A DNA stretch of 64,000 nucleotides from Adiantum capillus-veneris (Eukaryota > Streptophyta > Polypodiopsida > Polypodiales > Pteridaceae): contig CM043951.1 in the NCBI GenBank assembly GCA_014529385.2, positions 108,724,469 to 108,788,468 on the forward strand. Reading direction: 5' to 3'. The translations under genes were made by a program, and so were the position numbers. The notes beneath the pieces were generated by a model. It worked only from the letters and a program-made list of their open reading frames with translations, was not told the origin of the DNA and made no database searches. Position 1 is the stretch's first letter, and every line of letters starts with the position of its first letter. This document shows positions 32,481 through 44,025 of this stretch, one piece after another.

Positions 32481-34500
32481 TTAATTGAGAATATAGTACA
32501 AATTTAATAGCTCATTTGTCCCCTCAATCACAGGCATCATTTCATCAATTCCTTCAACATCTGAACATTCCAGATCAATATCTTCCGGGTTCCATTCCAT
32601 TTCGTCATCAAAGTTGAGCTCATTTGCAATTGCTTCATGTGTTTGAAAGCGCCCAAAGATTTCTTCTGTGGCATGTGTGGCTAACTGTGTTGGCTTATGC
32701 ATAAGTCGCATGTTACAAAATACATACACCAAGTCCGCAGCTCATTTAGGAATTAATCGATTTTGTTTTGTTTTAGAACGCAAACAAAGACCAATTTCTT
32801 TCAGAGCTACCACTTGAGGCAGCAATAGACGATACTCTAATAGCCACTTGTTGAAGTTTCACTTTTTCTCCACCAAACTGGTGTGCTCATCGTCTTGATA
32901 GCATCTATATGCCAAGGATCCCAAACATTCCTTCTCTACTAGTATATGCCGTCTTCTGTGTGTATGCCACTTGTCCATCCACATTGCCTAATAGTTGAGC
33001 ACACACTTTCTTGAAATCACTGATCACTTCATTGTGTGAAGATTTCTTGTGCATTTGGAACTGGGATCTAAGACAAAACCTGCCATGTAGAGGAGTATGC
33101 AGTTGTTCCTATCGGCTTTTCACAAACGACATCAGCATGGATTTGTATTTTCTTGCATAAGATGTATATTCTTGTAATGTGCGAGTGGCTTCATGCATGT
33201 ACCACTAAACCCGTCCAAAGATAGAGGCTTCTTTGTCCACTAATTGCATCAGATGAGTGAAGGGTTCTGTGACAGTAATAACTTTGTCTACATTTCTCCA
33301 AAAAACAGGAGAGATTACAAGCTGATAGCATTTGGAAGCAACAGGTTCATACTTGGGATATTTATTAAGCCAAATGTCCCATCTTCGATCTGTCACTATT
33401 TCAACAAGGGCTGCTTTAACCTGCTGCACTGTAGAGAGAAATATGTTGTCACAAAATGGGTCACACAAAAAATCTATAAACTTTTGGTTGGGGACGTTGT
33501 TCTAAACAAAGCGTAAGAAAATGAATGCTCTCTTATAAAATTCACCAAGTGGTTTGAATCTAGAAGAGTTTGCTTAATAGAAGGAACTTTTCCAAAGTCC
33601 TTTGAGAGCAGATTCAAAGTGTGAGCAGCACATGGAACCCATGTAATCTCTGGATACTTTTCTTCAATTTCTTTTCAAGATGCTTTGTAGTTAAATGCGT
33701 TATCTGGGACAATGGATGTCACATTTTTAAGTCCCCCTGCTCTTTTGATTGAATGCTCATATACACCAACAAGATATCCAGTAGTTTTCTCTTTCAGGGA
33801 TGTATCAATCGCTTCAAGAAAAATGGAACCTCTTGGACAAATCAACATCCCATTAATCAATGGTTTCTTCTGACAATTTTTCCTACTATCGAGAGCAATT
33901 GTGCATCCATACTGTGGCACATAATTAAGAGTTGTGCGCTTTAAAATATTCTCTGATGTAGTTTTCAGTTTATCTAAATATTCTGTACGCATCTTATTAT
34001 AATCAGATACCACAAAACCCTTCTTGGTTGTGCTCATTAAAGCATCTTTGAAGATAGGATTTTGAATGACATTAAAAGGAATTCCACATGCAACAAATTC
34101 TTGCGTCCACTTAAGATGGAGTTCAAGCAGCCAGTGTTTCCCAAATGCCCATGCTTCACTTCGGCTTATATTGTTAGCAAAGCTTCCAGTAGGATTAGAG
34201 CTAGAATCCCCAATAAAGGATGAATGACACCCTCCTTGATCTGAAGCAGAGGTCGAGGGAGGATTTTTATCATTCTCGAGTGTCATTTTGATGTCCCTAG
34301 CCATAGATGGAGCGATCATTTTGGGTCCTCCCTTTCTTTTGCCCTCAAGATGTGCTCTCTTTGCCCTGAGTGCCCACTCGGGAAATTTTTCTTCAATACC
34401 TCTTGGGGGGTATTTGCAAGCTAAAATGTTTCCAGGAATTTTGAACACATGTTCTTTTATCCTGTGAGCATTTCCGCTAAAATTATGGCCTCAGGTCTTA
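32481..34500 (-). pseudogene. hAT-like transposase (BED finger plus DUF659), decayed
   Basis: Minus strand. It starts with a BED-type zinc finger half, SGNAHRIKEHVFKIPGNILACKYPP (34,479-34,405). The upstream half is broken by TGA at 34,491-34,493, where a finger Cys would be expected. Then a Ser/Asn-rich linker and a DUF659-type core: FNVIQNPIF, TIALDSRKNCQKKPLINGM, GSIFLEAIDTS, NVTSIVPDNAFNYKAS (to 33,678). A stop is followed by WVPCAAHTLNLLSKDFGK, typical of the segment after DUF659. The rest is fragmentary; 32,732-32,481 ends in an acidic tail. Functional hAT transposases act on their own 8-bp-target elements, so this may be a passenger or a nested element whose ends are lost. Confidence 0.65.
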
Positions 34501-34699
34501 CACCTCAACTTTGATGTAGTCTTTCCACTACGTAGTTCCACTCATATCCTTTCACCATCTTCTTAATATCTGCAAACTCAAACAGAAATAATTACTAAAT
34601 ACACATTTAAAATCTAACTCTAATACCATTTACATTACTTTATATGTCAACGTTTTCAACCTCTTTAAATTATAAATACAAAAAAATATTTTTTATTCA

Positions 34700-35270
34700 A
34701 GTATAAGCTTTCACTTTATACCCGAATCATGATAAATAAATCGCTTAGTCTATCTCAATAAATTCCAAGTGTGAGTAAACTCTACACAAAGCATGGTATC
34801 TTTAAAAAACCTATCTAAATCACCTCCAGTGTAACTCTACACATGGCAAGCAATCAAAATTCACTACTTCTCTAAATCTCTTCTAGGTGTGAGAATACCT
34901 CTACACAAAGAGAGAGATTATTATTTAATCTACCTAACTTGTCTATAGTATGAGTATTACTCTACACATGACAGACAATCATTAGATAAATGTAACATAA
35001 GTTACTTCCAACTGTGAACATAGTACAACACACAACAAGTAACTCTTAACTTTAACTATCTAACTAAAGTTGCTTCTAAGTGTGAACATAGTTCAACACA
35101 AAGCAAATAACTGCTAACTTTAACTATCTTAAATCACCTCCAAGTGTTAGTTTCTTCTACACAAGGCAAGTAATCATTAACTACTTTATTTAATTTACCT
35201 CTCAGTGTAAGATATACTTCACACAGAGTAGATAAAGACTCAAAACTCCAAAGCCTAAAAAAAACTTTTT
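34700..35270. repeat. 70-bp minisatellite near the right end of the TA element
   Basis: About eight diverged units of CACCTCCAAGTGTGAG-TA-CTCTACACAAAGCAAGTAATCA type, AT-rich and unlike the left-hand minisatellite. Spacing ranges from about 65 to 75 bases. Confidence 0.75.
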
Positions 35271-35571
35271 ATCCAAAGCTCTAAACTTTTACTAAAAAGC
35301 TTATAAATTTAACTAGCTTTTTTATATTTTTCTTGATGTTGTAAAGCTCGCCTATAGATGAGATAAGGGAAGAGAGATCAATAGAATGAGGAAAACAATT
35401 TGTTTTTACTGTGTATAAAGAGCTATATTTCGATCGAAATTCTAAGAAATTACACCATACGGTGGTTTTGCTGATGTGGTACCATATAATACGGACAAAT
35501 TAAGATAAGTGTCATATAATACGTCCGTTTAAAGCGTATTATATGTACACCGTATAACGTACAATGCAACT

Positions 35572-36420
35572 TAGCTTCCAAAGTGGCAATATCTCTAATG
35601 ACTAAGCCATTATAGATGTCCTCATGTTGCAATCCTCAATGAATCTTTCAAGTAGTTGATTGTTGTTGTAGTGATCATTTGTGATACGACGAGAATTCAT
35701 ATGCTTCAAGCGACAAGTGAATTCTCTCACCAATTCTTATTCCTCGTCTTAGGCTTCTTGTGAGATGCTACTCCACAAATTACGCCTTGTCGTACGTACT
35801 CCTTCAAGAACAACCTCTTGAGAACATTATATTGTCCACGTTATTCAGCTCTTAGTGTCCTATACCAATTTTTGGCCTTGCTACTCAAGGATTAGCTAGT
35901 AAAGGTTTTACACTTATGCAACTCATTGTCCTCTTCTAGGAAGTCACATACATGTTTAAACACCTCAATATGCTTCCTAGGATCCTCATCACGATTAAAT
36001 ATTTATTTTAGATTTGTCAATTGCATTGCTTTACTTCTAGGCTCCTTGTGAGGTGTATTATGCATAGTTTATGCAATAGATTGACCAATGATTTGAGAGA
36101 ATGTAGCCAAATCACCTAGATGAGCTGGTATGGCTGTGTAGGGGCTCCTAGGCCTACGAGAGGTATGGGAGCTGGCATTGGCCTTGGCACAAGCAAGCTC
36201 CTTGATTTCCATGCTTGGAACACTTCTACACTGAGCGGAGATCTAGAAGATACAAGAACATATGGCCGGGTACTCAAAGGTGTGGGGTCCGCTCGAGACA
36301 TGAAATATGAAATGGAATTTGGGGACATAAAGTGAGTACGTGTGGGTGCAACATTCACCAAAGAGGTTAAGGGTGCACCTTATGTCATGCTCATTACTGG
36401 AGTAGGGATGGGAATTGTAG
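35572..36420 (-). pseudogene. Ty3/gypsy gag, N-terminal and central part, decayed
   Basis: Minus strand: DPRKHIEVFKHVCDFLEEDNELHKCKTF (about 35,990-35,900), a stop, then SSKAKNWYRTLRAE, the central helices of a Retrotrans_gag-type domain. It continues through frameshifts to HEDIYNGLVIRDIATLEA at 35,573. That last segment joins in frame to 28,511, on the other side of the 7-kb element. The 5' part (36,400-36,000) is Pro-rich and broken. Confidence 0.5.
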
Positions 36421-37390
36421 CTTCTCCAACAAAAAGATGAGCTAGACTTGGAAAAGTAAGACTATTGCTTTTGGGCTCACGCTCTACCGAGATGCCTGAA
36501 TGCGGCCTTCCAGGTCTTTCTAATGACGTTCAGCTAAACCAACGGCCCCCTAACTAACATAAAAGTGCACTAATTTGCCTCTCATTTGCTACTCTCTAGA
36601 CCATTTTGACAATTTTATGATTATACATTTGTATTTCACTTATTTTGTTAAATTTCGTAGTCCAAAAATGCCTACCCTCTTAGTCTCATAGTCCAACTAT
36701 CCAATCTCAAACTAAGCTCTCACGTATAGATCTTACTTTTTCTTATCTAAACCGATAAACCAATTAACCACAGATCTCCATTTAATTTTCTTTTAATAGG
36801 ATTCTTTCAAAAAAATACTAAGCAAACCCGCTTGCACGAGTTCAAATTTATATGTTTGTTTAACTATACCACCTTCCAAACTCACTAGATATTATAATTT
36901 CACAATAGTTTTTTTATAGTTCTCAGTTTATATCCATGCTACAGTCACTTACTATGGACTTTAATTTTTTTTGTTCTTCTTAAAACGCCAAATAGATCAC
37001 AATGAACTGTAAATTTCCATTAAAATTTTGCAATGTATAAATATCAAGATTCTTATTTCCCAGATTGCTTTTAAATATGCCAAACTATGCCATGCATTCC
37101 ATTTTTAGACAAGCTCTTTGCAAATTAACTTTCATTAAATGACTACTTTTCTATTTCGTTTATGAATACGATGCACACTAATGACTCTATTTCAAAGTTT
37201 CTCTCTTCTTTTATATATATATTTTTTAGCTTTTATATTTTAAACTGATAACATTTTACGCGATTTCCTAACATTTCGTAAAATGTAAAATAACAAAAAG
37301 AACAAATATTATCATTTTGATTTATAGCAATTTCATTGAATGATGACGATTTTAAAACAATTTTTCCACGCCGACTCGTGTGATCGCAGT
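36421..37390. other. AT-rich DNA, no gene seen
   Basis: Nothing beyond short frames and A/T runs. Confidence 0.6.
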
Positions 37391-37472
37391 TCCGTGATGC
37401 CTTCTCGTTGTCTTCTCTCTCACTTCAATGGCGTTCAGGAGGTGTCTCTCTCCATCTCTTAATATGATGCTT

Positions 37473-37525
<53 letters not shown>

Positions 37526-37781
37526 TATGACATGCGAAACACGACTCCCTATGACTCTCTCCTCTAACTCATCAAGATATTCATTCTCTCTCTATCTCAC
37601 TACACACACAGTCTCTTTTTCTCTTTCTCTAACTCCCCAGCTCCTAGCGGCTCTTCTTCCTGCAACCACACCCTCCTGGCGTTTCTTAGCAGCCCAAAAG
37701 ATATAACTCTCTCTCTCTTCTATCGGACTCAGTTGCAGAGAATAGAGTCTCCCTCTCTCTCTAACTCTCATACAGGGGAAA

Positions 37782-37832
<51 letters not shown>

Positions 37833-38110
37833 ATACACTAGGACAACACCCATTCTCTCTCCTCTCAATATATAGCAGGGGCAAGCACTTCCCCTCTGTC
37901 CTTATCTCACTCTCAACAATCTGCAGAGACACTCTCTCTATATATCTCTCATACAGAGAGCACTCCCTGCTTCCCTCTCGGACTGCTCATGCTCGCTCCA
38001 TAGCACATCCTCATGCTCGTCCTGACCTGCGAAACCTCTCCTCCAACGCTAATCCCTCTCTAACTCTCCCTTCATCACGCTCGGGACCTCCCACAAAACC
38101 CCCGTCGACG

Positions 38111-38148
<38 letters not shown>

Positions 38149-38893
38149 CGGCCTACATGTCCTCTCTCACTCTTCATGTGGCAATTCAGAGCTGACAACC
38201 AACATGGTTAAAATATATATATATATATTTTTTCCAATGGTCTTTTAAGACCTTGTTCTCGCCTGTAAAAAGGTTTTGACATTGTACAAGCAATCCTCGA
38301 GATCTCAAAGATCTATTTGTCAAGAACTAAACTCACGTCTTTTCTCTTCCTATTCTCTCTAATATCACAGTCCCTCCCCCAGACTTTAAAAGTCAAAATT
38401 TGAAGCTTTTCCCGGTACTTACAATAAAACTTGTGTAAACCTCCCGCTTTCTTCAGAGGCAAAATCAAAATCTAATTGGGATTTTACAATCTTGACCGAC
38501 TAACATGCATTAACACCAATTAGGGCAAACTCACAAGACTCTGAAGATCTACTTCGGCTAAGACTAAACTCAAGATCACCTCTTATTGTAATACTAACTT
38601 TGAAACTCTCTCTAGCTTGTAAGCTTTCCATCTCTTTCCAGTAAAAAACGGCCACACTAGGTCAAAAACTTATGAAGTTATCTTAAACGAACTAAGATAG
38701 CATTCAAAGTTTAATGTAAACATCAGCATATGCTTTCAAATTCTATCTAATCATTTATATGCACCAACATCAAATCATGCTAAACAGGCATACATGTGCA
38801 ATAATTTAAAATGCAAATGCTTCTAGCATGCCCATGCATATCCCAATTAACCCAGAATTGTGTACAAATTATCAAAAAGTATTGGGGTCTACA
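37391..38893 (-). mobile_element. LTR of a Ty3/gypsy element (3' LTR, minus strand)
   Basis: On the minus strand the sequence TGTAGACCCCAATAC starts at 38,893, directly after a polypurine tract. The lower boundary is not fixed; 37,390 is approximate. It contains three (CT)n runs (about 37,477-37,522, 37,785-37,829, 38,110-38,140) and many shorter pyrimidine tracts. Long Ser/Leu frames across this part are translations of the pyrimidine tracts. Confidence 0.5.
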
Positions 38894-38907
38894 TTCCTCC
38901 CCCACTG
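38894..38907 (-). other. Polypurine tract
   Basis: Minus strand AGTGGGGGAGGAA immediately precedes the LTR start TGTAGACCCC, the standard second-strand primer position of Ty3/gypsy elements. Confidence 0.65.
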
Positions 38908-40580
38908 AAATATGAAGTCGTCCTTGACGAACAAAAATGTCTTCGACAGTATGAAATCTTCTTGAACTATTGCAACTCCCCCAGCTTGACTACTTCATTT
39001 CACAGCAAAAAATGTTGAAAAATTACTCTCTTCCCTCCTCAAATGCGAACGTCCTCGTGAGCATAAAGCTTAAAATACATTACACTAACACCAGTAGTTT
39101 GTCCATTCTTACTTATTTTAAAAGAAGAACTAGATTTGTTATAACAATAAAACCCTTAATCAATGAGTCAGTGACAACTTAGTGACAAATTAATAAACAC
39201 TAGACATAGTTATATAAACATGTTAACCCCAGGAAACGTATATACCCTCACTAACTAGCATTTATAAAGATTTAAAAATCACAAACCTAAACATCACCAA
39301 TAGCAACTATAATTAATTATAAAGTGACTAGTTAATGGAATAACTATAAACCGCCCTAGGCAGGACAATAAATTTATTACTGTTTAATAGCAAGAACAAC
39401 CCCCCTCCATGGCGCTAGAGCTCTATAGAGGTAAACCAATTAACCCCTGTATTATAGAAAATATAAAGAATTCACATCTAAGTGGAAGTTATTGCCCTTA
39501 ATTTTAGTTCCCTTGTTTTGAATTCCCAATTTTACAAAAAAAATTGATTTCTAATTGTTGTTTTTTTCATACATTCTTTTTTTTTTAAAAATTGTTTAAT
39601 TGGTTTTTTTTACCCATCAGACTTGATTGTTTTTTTTCCTTTTTGCATACATTCCACTCTCACTGCCGCGTCGAGCAGGAATTATTAGCACTTACACTTC
39701 CACCCCGTACAAAACCTGGCTACGGCTCGTGGCTCTGTCACTAGAGACAAAGTGGACCCACCCGCCTACCAAACTTGTATGGCGACGGTCACACAACATA
39801 TAACATAAAAGTTTTCTTTTATTCTCCCCTTGGCTCATCATTAGTGTAAATTAACTAGCATATCACCCATAATCTAGAGTCTAAAGGTCTATACTCCCAA
39901 CCATATACACCTACATCACTTCTAAGGGATTGTTAGATCACCATTAAGAGCATAAATATATTGCCCAAAACTAGTTTAGCTACAATGACTCTATTAAAGA
40001 ATCACCTTGACTACCTCTCTCAGCCACTAACAGCTTGGTCATCGATCGGTGATTGCTAAGTCTAGATAAAGGAAAGTTAAAAAGGATATATAAACCCCCT
40101 AAGCTAACAAGTTTAATATGACTATGAATAGTGTGGTATTAACTTGTCACTGACACATCTATTATAGCAAGCATAAAAATGATAAAAACTAAAAAAGAAG
40201 AAGAAAAAAATTGAAATTATAGTTAGAAGTAAACCACCTGTTTAATTTTCTTGAAAATGCTCCACTTTAGAACTACATCCCCAGATACAGCTTTGACAAT
40301 CAGCTTCAATTTGTAACAGGTATCTTCTCCATACAAAATTGCTCGGTCCTGCAAAAAGATTAGACTACACTCCCCCTAAAGGAATGTAGTTATCCTACTC
40401 CTAATTTTTATGGGTTTTTGTTGTTTTTGTTTTGTTTTTATGATTTTGCTTTTTTAGTGTTCTGTTTTGAATAAAACAGAAAATCAAACATAAAAGGAAA
40501 CATTTATTTTTAAAATTTTGTGATTTTTCTAATTTGTTTGTAATTTTGCAGTTTTGTTTTGTTTTGTTTCTAAGCTTGTC
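38908..40580. other. Non-coding part of gypsy remains
   Basis: AT-rich with poly-T runs at 39,535-39,650. A second purine-rich phrase GAGGACGTTCGCATTTGAGGAGGG (minus strand, near 39,030-39,060) resembles the one before the polypurine tract. No protein motif found. Confidence 0.4.
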
Positions 40581-41229
40581 ACTACATATTACGGAATAGG
40601 GTAGGTGCATTGGCTAAGCCAAAAGGTGCTACTCGCTGAAGACTTCCTCCATAGGGTTGTGCTTGGTCATATTGGAGTATTGCTTGTTGTCTAGGCAACA
40701 ACAACATATGATATAATCCCCTAGGTAAACCCAAGGGTACCCCCTCATCCTCATCGTCAAGAGTAATAAACTCTAAATCTACTATGGAGTCAACCATGAT
40801 ATCCTCATCTAAGATTGGAAACATCTCCATAAATGCTATAGGGTCATTCTCACAAAAATACCCAAAGAGTGTAATAAAAAAACGTAATAATCCCAGTCAT
40901 GCGCCTCTAAGTCAAAACCCATGGCCCACCATCGTAATAGTCATTCTACCTCATGTATATCATCAATCATGCAGATAACGGTCTCTATGCCTAACACGCG
41001 AATGAAAGGTCTAAACAAAGCAAACAAGTAGTCTATAGAGGTATCCATGACTCACCAAATATGGATGGAATGGAAAAAATGTGATGATGAACGGGGCGAT
41101 AATCCCTTCCATAAAATAACCATTGTTAACACCCATTCTAAAGCAAGAAGAAAATAAATAGACTTCTACTACAACTAAAAATTTTTCTCTCTTTTTACTT
41201 TTTTTTAATGGTTTTTATGTTTTTTTTTT
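40581..41229 (-). pseudogene. Gypsy-related fragments, including an RT-like phrase
   Basis: Minus-strand frame 40,830-40,582 ends VAPFGLANAPTLFRNM, which resembles the (M/A)PFGLxNAPxxFQ motif of Ty3/gypsy reverse transcriptase, but it lies downstream of the integrase tail, which is the wrong order. A mixed frame near 41,060-40,840 shows no motif. Rearranged remains. Confidence 0.35.
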
Positions 41230-41530
41230 TGAGAACTAAGTGAAATAATTTTTCACTCTTAGACCATTGACTTTGAAAGGATCTAAAGCTTCGTCAATGT
41301 CCTGAACTAACAAGGACCCATTAGTGAAGGTCCAAAGTACTTTAAAAGGACCTAACCATCGTATCTGCAATTTTCCAGGAAATTTATAATAACGACTGTC
41401 ACATATATTAAAACCTTATCATCTCTTTGAAATTTCCAAACTTTGATATGGCGATCATGCCAAGCTTTGACTAGGAGCCAGTAGATTGCCTTATTGACAT
41501 TTTCGATGCATTCCATGCAACTGTGGGAGA
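41230..41530 (-). pseudogene. Gypsy integrase C-terminal fragment
   Basis: Minus strand: KAWHDRHIKVWKFQRDDKVL, then YDGLGPFKVLWTFTNGSLLVQDIDEALDPFKVNGLRVKNYF. This matches the C-terminal integrase region of plant Ty3/gypsy elements (AWHDxHI, LGPF, NGxRxKxY). Stops and frameshifts are present. The catalytic core is not here. Confidence 0.6.
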
Positions 41531-41639
41531 GCTACTCTATAGCACTAGCGCTAGAAGAGCTTTGTCTGTTATCACCACTTTTATAATTCTCCGCGTTTTG
41601 CGCTTGGCTTCGGCACTCTATAATATCTCTCGGTTCCTT

Positions 41640-42560
41640 CGAAGGACAGTCTAGAGTGGTCAGTCCCTTCATCTGAAACCTCTGAGTGTTTCAGAATAAA
41701 GTTCCATCAGGAAATACAAAAGTGCTTAAGACCAAATATTTCTAATCGCGACTGGTACGTGTTTCAATCTTCATGTCCATGCATGTGTTCATCATATTTT
41801 TCCATGATAGAAGAGATTAGGAAGACTGTAACTATGCTACTCTACAAGACAAGGAAATGCCTCAATTTTGTGGAAGAATCTATGGATGACCATGGTTCTG
41901 ATGGCATCTTATGCAAGGTAAATAAGAAGTCTATTTTGTGTAAGTGCATGATAGCTTTTCAAAATTTCATAGATTCCTTTCACTACATAAGGTGGCATCG
42001 AGTGAATGGTCATTTGGTAGCTTTGGACCAAGATTTAACTGATGACTTGAATAATCCTTTGAGAATGCTTGAGGTATGGTGTGGACCTAATTTGCTAATT
42101 GTTCTTAGCATTCGAGGCAAATGTGACACTACGACAAGTGTGCAAGGATTTGGAGAACGAGGTTGACCTCAGCTTGCCTCCAAAATTTCTTTTTCAGTGC
42201 AACATGCGAAAGGTAGTATGTTTTGTATGTAACCATTAATACTGTGTTTGTTATTTCCCTGTTGGTTATCATCACAAAATATTAGTCTAATTTAACTGCT
42301 CGATTAACTGTCGTACAGGTGCCTCAGTGAAAGGAGAAGAAGACATTGTGCACAGAGATAAAGGATGACCGACTGTTTCTAGTGCAATGCGACTCTTGAT
42401 TGAAGAAGGAGGCTCACACAGTATATCACATTGCTCTGAACTGCGAATATCAAAGAAAGCTATTGATAGCAAGCTTGCAATATATATTCATGAGAAAATG
42501 CATTGTAAAGGAATTTCTCGCAAATAAAGTTCGAGAACAATTATCTTTTCAAAATTGACT
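41640..42560 (+). pseudogene. Possible host gene fragment, unrecognised
   Basis: A 135-codon frame (41,759-42,166) of mixed composition includes FVEESMDDHGSDGILCKVNKK and LRMLEVWCGPNLLIVLSIRGKC. After a gap with an acceptor-like CGTACAG (about 42,319) another frame reads ASVKGEEDIVHRDKG, a stop, then PTVSSAMRLLIEEGG. The pieces look like exons of one plus-strand gene with lesions. I cannot name a family; transposon origin is equally possible. Confidence 0.3.
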
Positions 42561-43050
42561 CAAGTTGTCTTTACATTGGGTTTGATAATGTACACTATAA
42601 TGTCCAATTAAATCCATTGATTAGTACCTCTCATTTACAATTGAGGGAAGCTCTCCGGGCTTGATTATCATGATTGGAATGTAAAGGCTTAGAAGATGGT
42701 CTGGGGGTTGGGTGTAGGGTTTGGGGTTGAGGAAAAGATTGTGCAGTGGCCTTGTCTTCCTTGGTAAAATTGGGTATCACAAAAAGACTAGAGATTGAGT
42801 GACTAGAAACACGAGGGGAGGCACATCCAAGCACTTGATCTATCATTGGTTGAGGTGCTGCTTTGTACCTCCATGGTGGAGGCCGAGATTGTGGAAAGGC
42901 TAGGTCGCAAAAGCTGACTTTAAGAGGTGAGGACAAAGGTCAAATAGCAGTGGGGTATACAAAAATCGAAAACGTTATATGAGCACCAAGGACATCATCA
43001 TCATTACTAAACATGGGATATGCATGTGGCGATGGCCATAATTAATTGAC
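42561..43050. other. No recognised gene
   Basis: Frame 42,936-42,631 on the minus strand is Pro/Ser-rich and has no motif. Confidence 0.4.
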
Positions 43051-43735
43051 TCTCTCATCATCATTGGGAAGAGTGCATCACCGCATGAAGGACACGTGGC
43101 TTATTGCATGTCGACTACGTGGTTGGCATGGCACAACGCGATATGGGATGGGCCTTGATCAACCAAACCCCCTCCTCGCATTGTGTCCCGACAAGGAAAA
43201 ATGTCGCGGTACAATGCGAGAAGGGGGAGTGTACCGTAGCCATACCTCCTTATCGCGTTGTGGCACGATACTCTTAATGGCGCGCCACAACGTGATAAAG
43301 AGTGTCGTGCCACAACGCGATAGGGATCAACCATGTTATGGTGATGCCTTCCTATTGCGTTGTGGTGTGACATTTGGATGTCGCGTAACAACGGGATAAG
43401 AACCACCCATATCGTGGAGATACTCCCTATTGCGTTGTGGCACGATATTTGTATGTTGCTTCACAACACGATAGGGACCACCCATATCGTGGACATGCTT
43501 CCCTATTGCGTTGTGGCGTGATATTTGAATGTCGCATCACAACATGATAGGGACCACCGATATCGTGGTGGATGCTCCTCTCCATCGAGTTGTGGCGCGA
43601 CATTTGGATGTTGCATCACAACGCGATATGGACCACCCATATCATGAAGAGATCTCGCTATCGCGTTGTGGCGCGATATTTTGTTGTCATTGCAGAGTGC
43701 GAGCATATCAATAGCCGTGTGACATAAACCTCCCA
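43051..43735. repeat. Palindromic satellite, about 75-bp units
   Basis: At least seven units. Each contains CTATTGCGTTGTGGCGCGA, a short spacer with ATTTGGATG, the inverse TCGC-TCACAACGCGATAG, then GGACCACCCATATCGTGG. Every unit is an inverted repeat able to form a hairpin. Clear unit starts are near 43,352, 43,429, 43,501, 43,580 and 43,657; units before 43,340 are more diverged. Overlapping frames on both strands are by-products. Confidence 0.8.
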
Positions 43736-44025
43736 CTCGCATTGTGGTGCAACACATTTCAATAAAAGCTCTTCCTTCATAATCATTATCCAAATAAAGA
43801 AACAAAGAGGCAGAGACAAAGGAACAGGATATGAAGACATTTGCATTATCTTCAAGGATTTCTTCTCCTTTTGGCGATCTGTGTGTCAATTCAATGTGGA
43901 AAGGACTTCCTAGCTTTTGAAGCACCTCCTTGTTGACTTCTCGTCTTGTTTTTTGAATAGAGAAAGAGTTTGAAAGTAGCGTGTGCTTGATGCGGAACTT
44001 TTTGACTTATCTTTGCATAGACCTG

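Larger units (their letters stand above)
28513..35571 (+). mobile_element. 7,059-bp inverted-repeat element with TA duplication, carrying a kinase-like and a hAT-like gene
   Basis: The ends read AGTTGCATT inward on both sides (28,513 and 35,571), with further shared words inside (CGTATTATATG, TTTCGATCGAA). TA flanks both sides (28,511-28,512 and 35,572-35,573). Removing the element and one TA restores an open gag frame reading ATLEA-ILDVVIANA, which fixes both the boundary and the 2-bp duplication. Contents, left to right: AT-rich end, GC-rich minisatellite, kinase-like pseudogene (+), a further broken frame (+), (GA)n, hAT-like pseudogene (-), 70-bp minisatellite, AT-rich end. A TA duplication is typical of Tc1/mariner, but no DD34D/DD39D transposase is visible. 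The hAT family normally makes 8-bp duplications. Superfamily not assigned. Confidence 0.7.

Noticed and set aside
32481..34500. hAT element boundaries around the DUF659 gene
   Set aside because: I looked for short hAT-type terminal repeats with an 8-bp duplication near 32.4 and 34.6 kb and saw none.
28511..35573. PIF/Harbinger-type 3-bp duplication for the 7-kb element
   Set aside because: The flanks read TAA on the left and TTA on the right on the same strand, so a 3-bp direct duplication does not hold; TA does, and it restores the gag frame.
37428..38248. Ser-rich plus-strand proteins of 92 and 171 codons
   Set aside because: They follow pyrimidine tracts of an LTR; no motif and no conservation of frame.
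43051..43735. Regularly spaced palindromic repeats, reminiscent of a CRISPR array
   Set aside because: The spacers are repeated along with the palindromes, units are tandem, and the setting is a plant transposon landscape without cas genes.
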